A stretch of DNA of 55,213 nucleotides from a virus. Location of the stretch: the IMG/VR virus record IMGVR_UViG_3300025117_000079, positions 1-55,213 of that record; one strand, written 5' to 3'. Numbering within the stretch: the stretch's first letter is position 1; each line of letters opens with the position of its first letter. A program made the position numbers and the translations under genes. The notes beneath the pieces are model-generated. The model saw only the letters and a program-made list of their open reading frames with translations. It had not been told where the DNA came from and ran no database searches. Positions 48,031 through 55,213 of the stretch are shown one piece after another.

Positions 48031-48925
48031 GAATTTCAAGATTTGGGGTTTTTCATACTCTCCTCTTGGTGATCTCATTATGGGTCTTCCTTGCCTTTCC
48101 TATTTTGAGAAGTTATATCCAGACAGTTATAAGATTTGGTGTATTAAAAAGAAATGTGCTTTTGCGGCCCCTATCTTTCTTAACCACTATCTGATTGACA
48201 GAATCAAGATTACAGATAATTGGAAATCTATTGGTGATATTGATAAACAGATAATGTCACAGTGTGACATAATAATCAAAGAAGAAGGCTGGAAGCATTC
48301 AGACCAATACTGGTATAACTACAAATCTTGTGTAGAAGAAACAGCATATATAGTTGGGATCTATAATATTAAAGATGTTCTCACCAGTCAGGAAATGCAA
48401 CCAAAATTAGTAAAATGGTTTGATGTGGGAGCTAACGATCTACCAGATACTTGGAGTAAACAATATATACCAAATTTATCTGCATATAGAAATAGCATTG
48501 CTATCTGGCCTTTCTCCACAGGCTTTAGAGACAGCCCAGGTTTGAGATCACCTACTACATTATGGTGGAGTAATTTTATAGATAAAGTAAAAGTAAAGGT
48601 TTATCACTATGGTATTAACTCAGAGCCTATACTTTCTTCAAATTCAAACTATATTCGTATGACTCATTATTCATATTTTGACCAGCTTAAATCATCACTT
48701 GCATCTAATGTTACAATTGGTCCTGATTCTGGATCTCTTTGGGTAAATGGTGCTTATTCTCATCCGGCTATTCATTTAATAGCCAATTGGCTCCCACATC
48801 ACAAAGACAATATATTAGCACTAAATCCTATTAATCCAAATGCTAAAGTTGTATTTGCTGAAAAGAGAGTAGATAATATTTCAATTGAATCAGTAATCAA
48901 AGCTGTGGAGGATTTTATAGAATGA
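48020..48925 (+). CDS. GT9-like heptosyltransferase-fold protein
   Basis: 301 residues. N-terminal SYSPLGDLIMGLPCLSYFEK matches the heptosyltransferase GDxxMxxP acceptor-side motif; later IAIWPFSTGF (donor site strand) and NVTIGPDSGSLWVNGAYSHP (GPDSG in the S-x-S/TG position). A second candidate heptose transferase besides 41322. Overlaps the SDR gene by 4 bases. Confidence 0.75.
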   Translation: MVSKNFKIWGFSYSPLGDLIMGLPCLSYFEKLYPDSYKIWCIKKKCAFAAPIFLNHYLIDRIKITDNWKSIGDIDKQIMSQCDIIIKEEGWKHSDQYWYNYKSCVEETAYIVGIYNIKDVLTSQEMQPKLVKWFDVGANDLPDTWSKQYIPNLSAYRNSIAIWPFSTGFRDSPGLRSPTTLWWSNFIDKVKVKVYHYGINSEPILSSNSNYIRMTHYSYFDQLKSSLASNVTIGPDSGSLWVNGAYSHPAIHLIANWLPHHKDNILALNPINPNAKVVFAEKRVDNISIESVIKAVEDFIE

Positions 48926-49896
48926 GATTCTTAGTAACCGGCTCAACTGGGTTTGTAGGACCACACCTCATGAATCTTTTAATTAATGAAGGTCATGAAG
49001 TTTTTGGTATGTTTAGAAATCAGTATGAAGATACAATTGATGTATTAAAAGAAAACTACAAATATGTAAGATGGGTGAAAGGAGATATTACTGATTACGA
49101 GTCATTGAAAAGTATATTAAGAAAACACAAATATGAAGGGTGTTTTCATCTTGCCAGCATGACTCATCCAGCTACATCATTTAACCAGCCAGTCATGACA
49201 TTTCAACAAAATGCAGTTGGTACGATAAATTTAGTAGAAGCAATCATAAACTACAATCCATTTTGTGTATTGCATAATTGCAGTACTTCTGAAGTCTATG
49301 GAGTTACTAAAACTAAAGTAACAGAATTTCATCCTAGAAACCCTAACAATCCCTACTCTGTGTCGAAACATTCAGCAGAATTATATGTAACTGAACAGGC
49401 CAAAGAAGGAAAGCTAATGGCATACTCTTCCAGGGCATTCTCTCACACAGGTCCACGTAGAAGTCCAAAATACAGTATTGCTTCAGATGCTGTACAGATT
49501 GCCAAGATTATATTGGAGAAACAAGAAAACGAAATCAGAATTGGGAATATGTCTGCAATTAGAAATGTAGCAGATGTACGAGATATAGTCGATGTTTATT
49601 ATCAGTTAATGACGAAAGCTGTAAATCAAGAAATACCGAATGGTGAAATATATAATGTGTGTGGAAACGAATTACATACTATTATGTATTATCTTGAGAT
49701 AATGTTGGGGATAGCAAACATTGATCCTAAACTTACAGTAGATCCATCTCTATACCGTAAGGTAGAGATCCAGATGCAAGATCCGGATAGTACGAAAGTA
49801 AGAAGACTGCTTGGTTGGGAACCAAAGATACCTTTAAAACAAACACTGACTGATTTGCTTAATTATTGGTTGGAGAAAGTAAATAATGAGATGTAA
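48922..49896 (+). CDS. SDR-family sugar dehydratase/epimerase (GDP-mannose 4,6-dehydratase-like)
   Basis: 324 residues. NAD(P) motif GSTGFVG at 7-13, catalytic Tyr145/Lys149 in [13 protein letters not shown], Ser/Thr in NCSTSEVYG, and [13 protein letters not shown] near 220, characteristic of Gmd/Rmd-type extended SDRs. Makes a keto- or deoxy-sugar nucleotide, the likely substrate for the aminotransferase at 44355. Confidence 0.88.
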   Translation: MRFLVTGSTGFVGPHLMNLLINEGHEVFGMFRNQYEDTIDVLKENYKYVRWVKGDITDYESLKSILRKHKYEGCFHLASMTHPATSFNQPVMTFQQNAVGTINLVEAIINYNPFCVLHNCSTSEVYGVTKTKVTEFHPRNPNNPYSVSKHSAELYVTEQAKEGKLMAYSSRAFSHTGPRRSPKYSIASDAVQIAKIILEKQENEIRIGNMSAIRNVADVRDIVDVYYQLMTKAVNQEIPNGEIYNVCGNELHTIMYYLEIMLGIANIDPKLTVDPSLYRKVEIQMQDPDSTKVRRLLGWEPKIPLKQTLTDLLNYWLEKVNNEM

Positions 49897-50044
49897 AGTG
49901 TGTAATAAAAAATTTCATTGGTGTACTAGTTGTGGATATGATACTGACTTACATCCACTTTCAGAAGGATATTGTTCTTGGAATTGTTTAAGAAAAGATA
50001 ATGGACCTGAAATGCCAGAAGACGACGAGGAAGACAATGGATAA
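49886..50044 (+). CDS. Small zinc-finger protein (52 aa)
   Basis: Begins [20 protein letters not shown] with CKVC, CTSC and a CSWNC set, then a very acidic tail ([10 protein letters not shown]). It overlaps the SDR gene end by 11 bases and the next gene start by 8. Unknown function; possibly an adaptor for the radical SAM neighbour. Confidence 0.6.
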   Translation: MRCKVCNKKFHWCTSCGYDTDLHPLSEGYCSWNCLRKDNGPEMPEDDEEDNG

Positions 50045-52145
50045 TCTAAATATAGACCATCATAAATTAATGTACCATCCAGAACTAGTGGCAAAATGGT
50101 TGAATGGTATGGATACTTATCCAATTATGTTAGAGGTTGGACTTACAGACAACTGCCAACATAATTGTAGTTTTTGTTTAGATGGAAACACATTAATAAC
50201 TATGTCAGATTTTTCAGAGAAAAAAATCAAAAATGTAAGACTCGATGATATGATACTAGGATTTGATGAAATTAGTCCAAAAACAGGAAGAGATAAAAAA
50301 GTCTATCCTTCTAAAGTATTAAATATATTTAGTAGAAAAGAAAATGTTATAAAAATAACATTTAATGATAATACTCATTTATTAGTTACAAAAAATCATA
50401 AAATTTTGGCAAATAGAGGACATAATAAGCATTCTTGGAGAAATGCTGGAAAATACAAAATAGGTCAAGATGTTGCATCTTTCCCATATAAAATAAAGAA
50501 AATAGAGAATATAAATCTAAATGAAGATTTATATAAAAAAGGTTATATAGTGGGTATGTTTCTTGGAGATGGATATATTTCATCTTCAGAAAAAAATAAA
50601 CACGGTAATAAAAAAAGATTTAGATTAGCTTTAACAGACATAGAACCTTTAAACAGAATAGCAAATTACTTTGAATATTTTCATATAGATTTTTATTGGG
50701 GTGTATTTGATATACACTTAAATGGAAATAAAAAACCAGCAATATATGGATCTAAATACAATGCTTATGATAATTTGGTAGATTTAATAGTAGATACTTT
50801 TAATAGTAATAATTATGATTACTATAGGGGATTTTTAGCAGGAATCTATGATGCAGAAGGACATATTGATAAAAAATCAAGAACAATAAGAATCAGTAAT
50901 ACTAATAAATTTATTATTGATGAAATTTGTAGATGTCTGGATGGTATTAATATACCATACATAATAGAATTTAATAAAAGAAAAACAAATATTAAAGATG
51001 TGTATAATGTAAGAATTCTAGCTAAAAAACAATTTTATAATCTAGGATTTATAGATATTATAGATCCAGCTATTATTAGAAAAGGAATAACAAATTTTCA
51101 CAATATTAGAATGAGAACTACTAAAGTAATAACAAATATAGAAGAAATTAAAGACAAAATAGATGTTTATAATATAGAAACAGAATCAAAAACCTATATC
51201 GCAAATAATACTTATGTACATAATTGCTCATTAAACTGGATTACTCATTCAAAGAATTATTTAGAAACAGACGTTCTTTGTAATAGAATATTTGAGATGA
51301 CAGTTTTAGGATTGAAATCTGTATACGCTGCCGGTGAGGGCGAACCACTTTTGCATCCAGATGTAGAATATATTATAAAATACTGTCATGCATTAAAATT
51401 AAGAACATCTCTTGCTACTAATGGTCAACTTTTAGATGAACATACTTCAGCAGAAATTCTTCCCTGTCTTTCTTGGATACGAATAAGTCTAGATGCTGCA
51501 AAAGATGAAACTCATAGTAAGATTCATGGTGTGTCTAAAAAATGCTTTCCATTGATTGTAGACAATATAGCAAAAGCTGTTGGTATTAAGAAAAGAAACA
51601 ATCTGGATGTAAATATTGGAATTCAGGCATTGCTTCTTTCAGAAAATATTAATGAGATAGAAGATATAGTTATATTAGCCAAAATGCTTGAGGTGGACAA
51701 TTTACAAATTAAACCAGCACACAATCATCCTAAAAGTAAGTTTAATCCTAATATATATAAATTTTCTTATGAGGGATTACAAGAAGAATTAAAGAAGTAC
51801 AATAGTGATAAATTTAAAGTAATAGTAAGATCTAAAACAATGGAGGAATTATCAGAAGCTAGATGTTATAGTGATTGTTATGGTCCTGATTTCTATGCTC
51901 TTTTATCAGCTAAAGGTGATTTTGTACCGTGCAATATTTATTACAATAAGGAAGAATTTATATTTGGCAATATCTATGAAGAAGGATTTATTGAGATTTG
52001 GGACTCTCCAAGAAGAAAAGAAATAATGAAAAAAGTAGCAGAGATGGAACATAAACAGTGCGGAATATATAAGTGTAGGCAACATATGTTAAATGAATAT
52101 CTCTGGAGAATCAAAAATCCAGAACTTAACGATGTTTTCATCTAA
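50037..52145 (+). CDS. Radical SAM/SPASM-like enzyme precursor with intein
   Basis: 702 codons from ATG 50037 ([12 protein letters not shown]); a longer start lacks a ribosome site. Cluster cysteines C40, C44 and C47 form CxxxCxxC. C47 is at the same time the first residue of a 350-residue intein. After splicing, the +1 Cys ([10 protein letters not shown]) takes its place, giving a 352-residue enzyme. Later motifs: [13 protein letters not shown] (GGE), [10 protein letters not shown], and a C-terminal Cys set (CYSDC, VPCNIYY, CGIYKC) like SPASM auxiliary clusters. Acts in the sugar/peptide modification cassette; reaction unknown. Confidence 0.88.
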   Translation: MDNLNIDHHKLMYHPELVAKWLNGMDTYPIMLEVGLTDNCQHNCSFCLDGNTLITMSDFSEKKIKNVRLDDMILGFDEISPKTGRDKKVYPSKVLNIFSRKENVIKITFNDNTHLLVTKNHKILANRGHNKHSWRNAGKYKIGQDVASFPYKIKKIENINLNEDLYKKGYIVGMFLGDGYISSSEKNKHGNKKRFRLALTDIEPLNRIANYFEYFHIDFYWGVFDIHLNGNKKPAIYGSKYNAYDNLVDLIVDTFNSNNYDYYRGFLAGIYDAEGHIDKKSRTIRISNTNKFIIDEICRCLDGINIPYIIEFNKRKTNIKDVYNVRILAKKQFYNLGFIDIIDPAIIRKGITNFHNIRMRTTKVITNIEEIKDKIDVYNIETESKTYIANNTYVHNCSLNWITHSKNYLETDVLCNRIFEMTVLGLKSVYAAGEGEPLLHPDVEYIIKYCHALKLRTSLATNGQLLDEHTSAEILPCLSWIRISLDAAKDETHSKIHGVSKKCFPLIVDNIAKAVGIKKRNNLDVNIGIQALLLSENINEIEDIVILAKMLEVDNLQIKPAHNHPKSKFNPNIYKFSYEGLQEELKKYNSDKFKVIVRSKTMEELSEARCYSDCYGPDFYALLSAKGDFVPCNIYYNKEEFIFGNIYEEGFIEIWDSPRRKEIMKKVAEMEHKQCGIYKCRQHMLNEYLWRIKNPELNDVFI
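50175..51224 (+). mobile_element. Intein with LAGLIDADG endonuclease inside the radical SAM motif
   Basis: 350 residues, Cys1 ([15 protein letters not shown]) to TYVHN, then +1 Cys. Block B-like LVTKNHKIL, block F-like [15 protein letters not shown], and two endonuclease dodecapeptides ([10 protein letters not shown] and [10 protein letters not shown]). Splicing residues intact. Insertion lies exactly between the second and third cluster cysteines' positions, a site under strong constraint. Confidence 0.93.
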
Positions 52146-52153
52146 GAGGAATT

Positions 52154-53395
52154 ATGATACCAAAAATTGATAAGTCTGACCTAAAAATTACTGGTAAGTG
52201 TCCATTCCAAGGATCTGGGTGGACAAATCTCTATTATGCTATGTATAATGGCGAGGAAGTGATTGTCAAGGAACAAATCAAAGAACTAGATAGATTTGAT
52301 AGAGAGTTAGAAGTTCTATCAAATAATATTGACGGTGTTGTCAAACTTTTGGCATATGGGGATAAGTTTTTAGTTTTAGAAAAGTTGTATAATATATTAG
52401 CATATCAAGCTCCAGCTAAATCTTTCTTGCAGAAAATAGCAACTAACTCTCTTCAAACTCTTAGAAAGTTATATCTCCTGAATTATAGTTGGATTGCTAA
52501 ACCTAGTCATTTATTGATAGATGCTTTAGGAGATGTTAAGTTAGTAGACTTCAATGATGATGTATACAAAAAGATACCATTCTTTAGTCATACTGAAGGT
52601 ATAATTACATTTGGAATGTGTAATAATTATGGAGTTTATTTAGGTAAAGATGTAACTCCTTATTCTGGTTATTTTGCAACAATAGATTACTATTGTAGAA
52701 AACTAAATATAAGTTTTGAAGATATTATTCAATATCCTTTACGTCAAATGGTAGAAAAAGAATACCAATTTATTCAGAATGTACACCAACCAATATTCTT
52801 TCCACCATTCAATGAATATCTTAGAAGAGAGTCTGAAGAAGATGACCCAAACTTTGGTAAATTGGTAAAACCAAATAGACTTTGTACTGATAGAATTAGA
52901 TTGATTAAATCTGCATTACCAGATAGTGTTAGAGGTTGGTCATATCTTGATATTGGAAGCAATGTTGGATGGTTTGTGTTCGCAACAGAATTTCTAGGTA
53001 TGGAATCTACTGGAATTGAAATTGGAAAGAGATTGGTAGATTTTTCACAAATGATAGCAGAGATGAATACGTCATCTGCTAAATTTATCAATAAAGATGC
53101 TACTCCAAGATATGTGGCTCAAATGCCAAATTATGATGTTATTTCTCTTCTCAGCATACTTCATTTGTTAGTTCCAAGTAAAGGAAAAGAATATGCTATT
53201 TCTTTATTAAGAGAGATTTGTAATAAAGTAAACAAAGTATTCTTCTTTGAAATTCCAATTTGGTCTTATCAGTCATTTGGAGTAACATCGGTAGAAACAC
53301 TAAGCATGTTTCTTCAGAAACTTGGTAATTTTTCTAAGGTGCAGGTTGTTGGTATGTCTGATGCCAAACGTCCTTTTATAGCCTGTTATAAGTAG
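52154..53395 (+). CDS. Kinase-like/SAM-methyltransferase fusion protein
   Basis: 413 residues. N-terminal 1-230 resembles an atypical protein/LPS kinase: VIVKEQ (Lys39), FDRELEVL (Glu51), KPSHLLID in the catalytic-loop position and LVDFND (Asp132) for DFG. The HRD aspartate seems replaced (YSWIAKPSH), so it may be a pseudokinase or bind a sugar. Residues 250-413 are a class I methyltransferase (SYLDIGSNVGW, GIEIGKRLVDFSQM). The fusion is unusual; perhaps phosphorylates/methylates a glycan end. Confidence 0.7.
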   Translation: MIPKIDKSDLKITGKCPFQGSGWTNLYYAMYNGEEVIVKEQIKELDRFDRELEVLSNNIDGVVKLLAYGDKFLVLEKLYNILAYQAPAKSFLQKIATNSLQTLRKLYLLNYSWIAKPSHLLIDALGDVKLVDFNDDVYKKIPFFSHTEGIITFGMCNNYGVYLGKDVTPYSGYFATIDYYCRKLNISFEDIIQYPLRQMVEKEYQFIQNVHQPIFFPPFNEYLRRESEEDDPNFGKLVKPNRLCTDRIRLIKSALPDSVRGWSYLDIGSNVGWFVFATEFLGMESTGIEIGKRLVDFSQMIAEMNTSSAKFINKDATPRYVAQMPNYDVISLLSILHLLVPSKGKEYAISLLREICNKVNKVFFFEIPIWSYQSFGVTSVETLSMFLQKLGNFSKVQVVGMSDAKRPFIACYK

Positions 53396-53404
53396 GAGTA
53401 ACTA

Positions 53405-53983
53405 ATGCCTTACATCTACTCTTGTCGTAATAAAGATAATTTATATCAATTTGAACATGGTGCTTTAGAATTTGAAGAGATTAAAAATTGGAGAGAAACT
53501 ACTTTAGAAGCATTTAAATGCCCTGTTTTATTTACTAATGGTTGTTATGATATATTACATCCTGGTCACATTAAAACATTCAATACAATGAAACGTAAGT
53601 ATCCACTATCATTTCTCATTGTAGGACTAAATTCGGACAAATCAGTTAAGAAATTAAAAGGAAATCATAGACCAATTAATGGTGAAGCAATAAGAGATTT
53701 TAATTTAATGTCATTGGCAGCAGTTGATGTTGTTTTTATATTTGACTCTGAAGAAGAATTAGAATTATTGATACAGGCTATTAGACCTACAATTCTATTT
53801 AAGGGAGGAGATTATTCAAAGAAGGCTATTACTGGTGCTGAGTGCATTAAAAAGAACGGTGGACAGGTAATGATTTTAGATAGAGATCCTAAATTTTCAA
53901 CTTCAGATTTAGTTACTAAAATTGGGCATACTTACTTAAAAGAACAATTTGGTGAAAATGTTTTATTAGTGAAAGGAGAGTAA
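53405..53983 (+). CDS. rfaE2: Heptose-1-phosphate nucleotidyltransferase-like protein
   Basis: 192 residues. TNGCYDILHPGHIKTF has the HxGH nucleotidyltransferase motif (HPGH 52-55); IVGLNSDKSVKKLKG, RPIN and ILFKGGDYSKKAITG are characteristic of the HldE C-terminal adenylyltransferase domain. Would activate heptose 1-phosphate with a nucleotide. A separate kinase half is at 23756. An extra 35 N-terminal residues are not part of the core. Confidence 0.87.
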   Translation: MPYIYSCRNKDNLYQFEHGALEFEEIKNWRETTLEAFKCPVLFTNGCYDILHPGHIKTFNTMKRKYPLSFLIVGLNSDKSVKKLKGNHRPINGEAIRDFNLMSLAAVDVVFIFDSEEELELLIQAIRPTILFKGGDYSKKAITGAECIKKNGGQVMILDRDPKFSTSDLVTKIGHTYLKEQFGENVLLVKGE

Positions 53984-54496
53984 ATGAGAAATCTCATTCT
54001 ATCTTGGAATAGCTATAGTTGGATCAAGTATTGTTCTGGTCTTATCATGCGTAACCCACAAGACTTTCAGGTAATTATAATCTGTAATGATAATAACCTG
54101 CCAATAGCAAAACTTCCACAACTTTGTCAAGAAGCGCGGTATATGCAAAGATCTTTTGATTTAGCTAAAGCCGGAAAGGAACTCGGTATAAAGAAGTTAG
54201 CTAATCTGAGATACAATGATGGTAAGATTGATTTAAATAGGCTTGTTGTTCAATTAAGTTTGATTATACAGACTAGTGGGATCAGTACTCTTTACTATCA
54301 GTACAATAGATTACTAGATAGTATTGTCAAGCCGATTATGTCTATTGAGAAGTATGCTTTTGGTGGATGTTTAGAACCTAAGATTCATATAGAATTAACA
54401 ATGCAAGAATACCAACGGAAGTTGGGAATAATTAATAATTTGGTTGGGTTGTATGAAGACGATAATCTAATTCCAGTTGTGGAGATGTTTACATAA
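53984..54496 (+). CDS. Unknown protein, faintly PIG-L-like
   Basis: 170 residues, start 1 base after the nucleotidyltransferase stop. QEARYMQRSFDLAKAGKELG...LRYNDGKIDLNRL and STLYYQYNRL have the spacing of PIG-L deacetylases (R/E helix, D-G, then H region), but the N-terminal HPDD metal motif is absent (LSWNSYSW). It is either a decayed N-acetyl-sugar deacetylase or unrelated. Listed as unknown. Confidence 0.55.
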   Translation: MRNLILSWNSYSWIKYCSGLIMRNPQDFQVIIICNDNNLPIAKLPQLCQEARYMQRSFDLAKAGKELGIKKLANLRYNDGKIDLNRLVVQLSLIIQTSGISTLYYQYNRLLDSIVKPIMSIEKYAFGGCLEPKIHIELTMQEYQRKLGIINNLVGLYEDDNLIPVVEMFT

Positions 54497-54511
54497 GGCA
54501 AGGAATGTGTA

Positions 54512-55213
54512 TTGGCAACAATTACAGCAAATCTTAGTGCAATATTAATTCATCCGTCTTCTTATGTTATCAGTACAGAGAATGGTATATATACATATAA
54601 TGTATGGATAGGGGAGTCTGGAAAAAATGCTGTAACTGTAACTGGTGAAAATAACACTTTTTATAATTGTATAGGTATATCCCCAACTGGTGAAGGATTT
54701 GTAAATCATTCATCCACTACCATTGCTAAAAACAATATATTTAAAGGAGTAACTGCCGATGCTTCTTCTACAGAAGATATTTCTGCTAACACATCATATA
54801 ATTGTTTTCCTTCCGGTTCTACACCAGCAAATTTTGGTTCTACTGGAAATGTAATATCTGCCCCTCTTTGGGTAGACGAAGAAGGAGAGGATTTTACTCT
54901 TGATACTGGATCTCCTTGTGCTAGAACAGGAACAAATGTAAATTTGGACTATGATTATTATTTAAGAAGAGTAAATCCAGATTACCCGTCTATAGGAATA
55001 GCAGAGTGGATAGTAACTGAAACAAAAACTTTTGGATTTGATTCCTATTTAAAGAAACTTAATATAATTTATAATCTAAATTTAGACTCTTATTTAAAAA
55101 GATTAAATATAACTAATACTTTAGATTTAGATTCTTATTTAAAAAGATTAAATACAATAGAAATAACTAATCTAGATGCTAGATTAATAACAGTACATAC
55201 TATATCTTCTTTT
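54512..55213 (+). CDS. Tail fibre/tailspike-like protein, N-terminal part
   Basis: Open frame from TTG 54512 (AAGGA upstream) to the window end (234 codons). The product begins MATITANLSAILIHPSSYVI; the first 170 residues look like turns of a right-handed beta-helix (NTFYNCIGISPTGEG, KNNIFKGVTAD). Then LDSYLKRLN repeats appear about every 14-15 residues. Likely receptor-binding or glycan-binding; the end is missing. Confidence 0.7.
   Translation, partial: MATITANLSAILIHPSSYVISTENGIYTYNVWIGESGKNAVTVTGENNTFYNCIGISPTGEGFVNHSSTTIAKNNIFKGVTADASSTEDISANTSYNCFPSGSTPANFGSTGNVISAPLWVDEEGEDFTLDTGSPCARTGTNVNLDYDYYLRRVNPDYPSIGIAEWIVTETKTFGFDSYLKKLNIIYNLNLDSYLKRLNITNTLDLDSYLKRLNTIEITNLDARLITVHTISSF

Noticed and set aside
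53984-54496. Active PIG-L deacetylase
   Set aside because: The helix and D-G spacing resemble PIG-L, but the essential HPDD-type metal motif at the N-terminus is missing.

Overview
The window looks like part of the genome of a large tailed double-stranded DNA phage (Caudoviricetes). The evidence is a contiguous head-morphogenesis module (terminase small and large subunits, portal, scaffold-like protein, small head protein, major capsid protein), dense small genes with strong Shine-Dalgarno sites and 4-bp ATGA overlaps, a phage-borne tRNA, and many homing elements. Base composition is very AT-rich except for one island at about 17.4-19.7 kb. A Gram-negative host is suggested by heptose-type sugar genes, a lipobox protein, an exported ClpP-like protein and a sigma54-like promoter. 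The host cannot be named from sequence alone.

Layout. (1) 1-17.1 kb, all minus strand: accessory/early genes. These include a VWA-metallopeptidase-like protein, a DUF3150-like protein and a MoxR-type AAA+ ATPase with a radical SAM enzyme among them; an RNA ligase; a SNF2-type helicase; an M20/M42-like peptidase with zinc ribbons; a multi-zinc-ribbon protein; and many small unknowns, several in paralogous sets. Recurrent intergenic hairpins flanked by GTTTAAAC-like boxes sit between stop codons and the next ribosome binding site. (2) 17.2-19.85 kb: an iteron-like 13-bp array, overlapping tiny membrane ORFs, one gene of unusually high GC, and about 1 kb of non-coding repeats that resemble an origin or packaging region. 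(3) 19.85-22.3 kb, minus: an HNH nuclease, small unknowns, a zincin-like protein and a metallophosphoesterase. (4) 22.3 kb: divergent switch to the plus strand. (5) 22.4-34.5 kb, plus: exported ClpP-like protease, PfkB sugar kinase, then the head genes. The terminase carries an intein and the capsid gene carries a group I intron with an HNH ORF. A strong terminator follows the capsid gene. (6) 34.5-54.5 kb, plus: a homing endonuclease, two methyltransferases, a tRNA-Pro, a second RNA ligase and a long glycan-synthesis cassette (glycosyltransferases, aminotransferase, two radical SAM enzymes, SDR dehydratase, kinase-like/methyltransferase fusion, heptose-type nucleotidyltransferase). HNH genes interrupt the cassette, and an intein sits exactly in the iron-sulfur cysteine motif of one radical SAM enzyme. 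(7) 54.5 kb to the end: start of a tail-fibre/tailspike-like gene with a short repeat.

How it fits together. The plus-strand late region couples virion assembly with what looks like a self-contained pathway for making and attaching an unusual activated sugar. The two halves of a heptose kinase/nucleotidyltransferase pair lie 30 kb apart around the structural genes. The plus strand holds most of the seven recognisable mobile coding elements (HNH, EDxHD-like, intron and intein types). All functional statements are from motif recognition by eye; no database search was possible.
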